Assembly: GCA_947474395.1 (NCBI GenBank)
Contig: CANJID010000041.1
Coordinates: forward strand, 1 to 38,777
Length of the DNA stretch: 38,777 nucleotides
Direction: 5' to 3'
From: Caulobacterales bacterium
Lineage (GTDB): Bacteria; Pseudomonadota; Alphaproteobacteria; Caulobacterales; Caulobacteraceae
Shown: positions 36,081 to 38,777 of the stretch, piece after piece
How positions within the stretch are numbered: position 1 is the first letter of the stretch
Layout of the letters: every line of letters begins with the position of its first letter
Position numbers and translations under genes: made by a program
Notes under the pieces: model-generated
The model's input: the letters and a program-made list of their open reading frames with translations, nothing else
The model's database searches: none
Told to the model about the DNA's origin: nothing

Positions 36081-37565
36081 TCACCCGCCCGCCGCGCGCC
36101 ACATGGCGACGAGGTGATCGACCGAAGCCTGGGTGTAGCCGAACACGGCGTCGGGATAGAGCCCGAGCCAGATCGTGCCGGCGATCAGCGGCGCGAAGAT
36201 CGCCACCTCCCGCCAGTTCATATCCTGGATGTCGGCGAGCTTGGGATTGACGATGCCCCCGAAGATCACCCGCCGATAGAGGCTCAAGGCATAGACCGCC
36301 GACAGGATCACTCCCGACGCCGCCACCAGGGCGGTGGTGGTCGAGACGCCGTAGACGCCGACCATGGTCAGAATCTCGCCGACGAAGCCGGAGGTGCCGG
36401 GCAGGCCGACATTGCCCATGGTGAAGAGCATGAAGGTCGCCGCGTACCAGGGCATGCGCGTCACCAGCCCGCCGTAGAAGGCGATCTCGCGGGTGTGCAT
36501 GCGGTCGTAGATCACCCCGACGCAGAGGAAGAGGGCGCCCGAGATCAGGCCGTGGCTCAGCATCTGGAAGATGGCGCCCTGCACCCCTTCGGCGTTGCCG
36601 GAGAAGATACCCATGGTCACGAAGCCCATGTGGGCGACGGAGGAGTAGGCGATCAGCTTCTTGATGTCGGTCTGCCGGAACGCCACCAGCGAGGTGTAGA
36701 CGATGGCGATCGCCGACATGGCGAAGATCAGGGGCGTGAAATAGGTCGAGGCCGCCGGGAACATCGGCAGGCTGAAACGCAGGAAGCCGTACCCGCCCAT
36801 CTTCAAGAGGATGCCCGCCAGGATCACCGAGCCGGCCGTCGGCGCCTCCACGTGGGCGTCGGGCAGCCAGGTGTGGACCGGCCACATCGGCATCTTCACC
36901 GCGAAGGAGGCGAAGAAGGCCAGCCACAGGAAGATCTGCAGCTTGGGATCGAAGTGGAAGGCCATCAGCTCGGGGATGGAGCTGGTCTTGGCGACGGTGA
37001 CCATCATCAGGATGGCGGCCAGCATCAGGACCGAACCGAGCAGGGTGTAGAGGAAGAACTTGTAGGCCGCGTAGACCCGGTTCTTGCCGCCCCAGATGCC
37101 GATGATGAGGAACATCGGGATCAGGCCGCCTTCGAAGAAGATGTAGAAGACCACCAGATCCAGCGCGCAGAAGACCCCGATCATCAGGGTCTCGAGCAGC
37201 AGGAAGGCGATCATATATTCCGCCACCCGGTCCTCGATGGAGCGCCAGCTCGCGGCGATGCAGATCGGCATGAGGAAGGCGGTCAAGAGGACGAACAGGA
37301 CCGAAATCCCGTCCACGCCCATCTCGTAATTGGCTCCGGCGAACCAGGCGATTTTCTCCTGGAACTGGAAGCCGGCGTGGGTCGGGTCGAACTGCGCGAC
37401 CAGCAGGATCGAGAGCGCCAGGGTGGCGATGGTGGTCGCGAAGGCGATCCAGCGCGAGGCCTCGGACGAGGCCTCCGGCTTCTGCTTGCCGAACATGCGC
37501 AGCGCCAGGATGGCCGCCACGCCGACCATCGGCAGGAAGGTGATGAGAGAGAGCAGTCCGGTCAA
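36081..37565 (-). CDS. nuoM: NADH-quinone oxidoreductase subunit M
   Basis: This antiporter-like complex I subunit has 494 residues and about 14 helices. Landmarks: [57 protein letters not shown], the Lys/helix stretch [37 protein letters not shown] and [13 protein letters not shown]. It lies 16 bp after nuoL and 10 bp before nuoN. All features are normal for the family. Confidence 0.97.
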   Translation of the reverse strand: MTGLLSLITFLPMVGVAAILALRMFGKQKPEASSEASRWIAFATTIATLALSILLVAQFDPTHAGFQFQEKIAWFAGANYEMGVDGISVLFVLLTAFLMPICIAASWRSIEDRVAEYMIAFLLLETLMIGVFCALDLVVFYIFFEGGLIPMFLIIGIWGGKNRVYAAYKFFLYTLLGSVLMLAAILMMVTVAKTSSIPELMAFHFDPKLQIFLWLAFFASFAVKMPMWPVHTWLPDAHVEAPTAGSVILAGILLKMGGYGFLRFSLPMFPAASTYFTPLIFAMSAIAIVYTSLVAFRQTDIKKLIAYSSVAHMGFVTMGIFSGNAEGVQGAIFQMLSHGLISGALFLCVGVIYDRMHTREIAFYGGLVTRMPWYAATFMLFTMGNVGLPGTSGFVGEILTMVGVYGVSTTTALVAASGVILSAVYALSLYRRVIFGGIVNPKLADIQDMNWREVAIFAPLIAGTIWLGLYPDAVFGYTQASVDHLVAMWRAAGG

Positions 37566-37581
37566 AGCTTCCGCCCTCCCC

Positions 37582-38777
37582 TTACCGGTTCCAGGACCAG
37601 ATGGCGTAGGACAGGAGCCCCGCCACCCCGAGCAGCATCACGAAGGCGTAGTGGTAGAGGTAGCCGGTCTGCAGCTTGCCGACCCGGCGTCCTGCCAAAG
37701 CCGCGACAGCAGCCACCCCGTTGGGGCCGAGGCCGTCGATGATCTTCTGGTCTCCGCCCTTCCAGAACACATCCCCGAGGAACTTGGCGGCGCGCACGAA
37801 GGTCGCCTCATAGAGCTCGTCGAAGAACCACTTGTTGTAGAGGAAGGTATGGAGCGGACCGCCGCGCGACGCGATCCGCGCGCCCCAGCCCTCGTTCAGG
37901 AGATAGACCCAGACCGCGCCCAGGCTGCCGATGACGGTGGCGATCAGGGGGGACCACTTCACCCACTCGGGCACTTCGTGGGCCTCGTGGAGGACGTGGT
38001 TATGCGGGCCGTTGAAGATGGCGCCCTTCCAGAACTCGGCGCTCTCCTCGCCCACGAAATAGGGGAAGAAGACATAGCCCGCGCCGATGGCGCCGACCGC
38101 CAGCACCAGTAGCGGGACCAGCACCACCCACGGGCTCTCGTGGGGCGTGCCCCCATGATGGTCGTCGCCGTGGCCGTGATCCGGCAGGGGCTCGGAGTGG
38201 GTCTCGATCTGGGCGTGGCTGGCGTGGTCCTCGGCGTGGCCGTGGCCATGGTCGTCCGCGTGCGCCCACTTGGCCGTGCCGTGGAAGGTCATGAAGGCCA
38301 GGCGCCAGGAGTAGAAGGCGGTCAGGCCGGCGGCGAACACCCCCACCACGAAGGCGAAGGACGAGACCGGCGATTCCTTGGAGGCCGCGAAGGCGGACTC
38401 GATGATGGAGTCCTTGGAGTAGAAGCCGGCGAAACCGAGGTCGATGCCGGGGATGCCGAGGCCAGTGATGGCGATGGTGCCGATCACCATCACCGCATAG
38501 GTGATGGGCATGTACTTCGCGAGCCCGCCCATGCGGCGCATGTCCTGCTCGTGGTGCATGCCCATGATCACCGAGCCGGCGCCCAGGAACAGCAGGGCCT
38601 TGAAGAAGGCGTGGGTGAACAGGTGGAACATGGCCGCCTGGTAGGCGCCCGAACCCGCGGCGAAGAACATGTAGCCGAGCTGCGAACAGGTCGAATAGGC
38701 GATGACCCGCTTGATGTCGTTCTGGGCCAGGCCGACCGTCGCCGCGAACAGGGCCGTGACCGCGCCGATCAGGGTGA
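37582..38777 (-). CDS. nuoL: NADH-quinone oxidoreductase subunit L (3' part)
   Basis: This is the C-terminal ~398 residues of NuoL, the distal proton-pumping subunit of complex I with the long lateral helix. The frame runs off the window edge; the full protein is about 650-700 residues. Visible are the Lys-containing helix region near the edge, [58 protein letters not shown], a His/Asp-rich loop (about 38155-38270) between helices, and a final [15 protein letters not shown]. The order nuoL-M-N is standard. The His-rich loop is common but variable in Alphaproteobacteria. Confidence 0.97.
   Translation of the reverse strand, partial: TLIGAVTALFAATVGLAQNDIKRVIAYSTCSQLGYMFFAAGSGAYQAAMFHLFTHAFFKALLFLGAGSVIMGMHHEQDMRRMGGLAKYMPITYAVMVIGTIAITGLGIPGIDLGFAGFYSKDSIIESAFAASKESPVSSFAFVVGVFAAGLTAFYSWRLAFMTFHGTAKWAHADDHGHGHAEDHASHAQIETHSEPLPDHGHGDDHHGGTPHESPWVVLVPLLVLAVGAIGAGYVFFPYFVGEESAEFWKGAIFNGPHNHVLHEAHEVPEWVKWSPLIATVIGSLGAVWVYLLNEGWGARIASRGGPLHTFLYNKWFFDELYEATFVRAAKFLGDVFWKGGDQKIIDGLGPNGVAAVAALAGRRVGKLQTGYLYHYAFVMLLGVAGLLSYAIWSWNR

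Overview
The window is GC-rich, densely packed alphaproteobacterial chromosome, most like the Caulobacterales (Phenylobacterium/Caulobacter type). The evidence is an NDUFA12-like complex I accessory gene, an NADH dehydrogenase cluster followed by birA, coaX and ribonuclease J, an alphaproteobacterial-type LolCD pair, and a 29-codon reading frame before dnaE that matches the Caulobacter SOS division inhibitor SidA. I see no phage, plasmid, CRISPR, rRNA or tRNA genes. Species assignment is inference.

Layout. 1-2.8 kb: the 3' half of accC, then aat, facing a leftward operon (NDUFA12-like, mlaD, DUF2155). 3.0-5.8 kb: a 933-codon homolog of class II (B12-dependent) ribonucleotide reductase whose barrel has decayed while its C-terminal domain is well kept. 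6.1-7.7 kb: a small exported protein, an 11-base C tract, and a PAS/HisKA_2 histidine kinase whose frame is broken in the PAS domain. 7.9-10.9 kb: DEAD-box helicase rhlE and a diguanylate cyclase (probable dgcB). 10.9-11.3 kb: a solo GIY-YIG nuclease gene between perfect 32-bp inverted copies of a palindromic repeat. 11.3-14.9 kb: dnaE preceded by sidA, with a LexA-like promoter.

15-25.8 kb is more accessory: an exported protein, a TonB-dependent receptor lacking its plug domain, a repeat/2OG-Fe(II) oxygenase, periplasmic-type msrB, a PQQ sugar dehydrogenase, a protein with three TonB_C-like modules, a TauD-type dioxygenase with a VOC partner, and a PQQ/haem alcohol dehydrogenase lipoprotein. 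It looks like a module for uptake and periplasmic oxidation of sugars or alcohols; the substrate is unknown.

26-38.8 kb: a GGDEF-EAL protein, then a long leftward stretch: nuoL (partial)-nuoM-nuoN-birA-coaX-rnj, a second palindromic repeat pair with no gene inside, a DUF3828-like protein, methylmalonyl-CoA epimerase, DUF1467, a 333-bp gap with a hairpin, and lolC-lolD.

Main items to follow up: the SOS-type sidA-dnaE arrangement, the decayed NrdJ paralog, the repeat-flanked GIY-YIG gene compared with its gene-less counterpart, the frameshifted kinase and the plug-less receptor.
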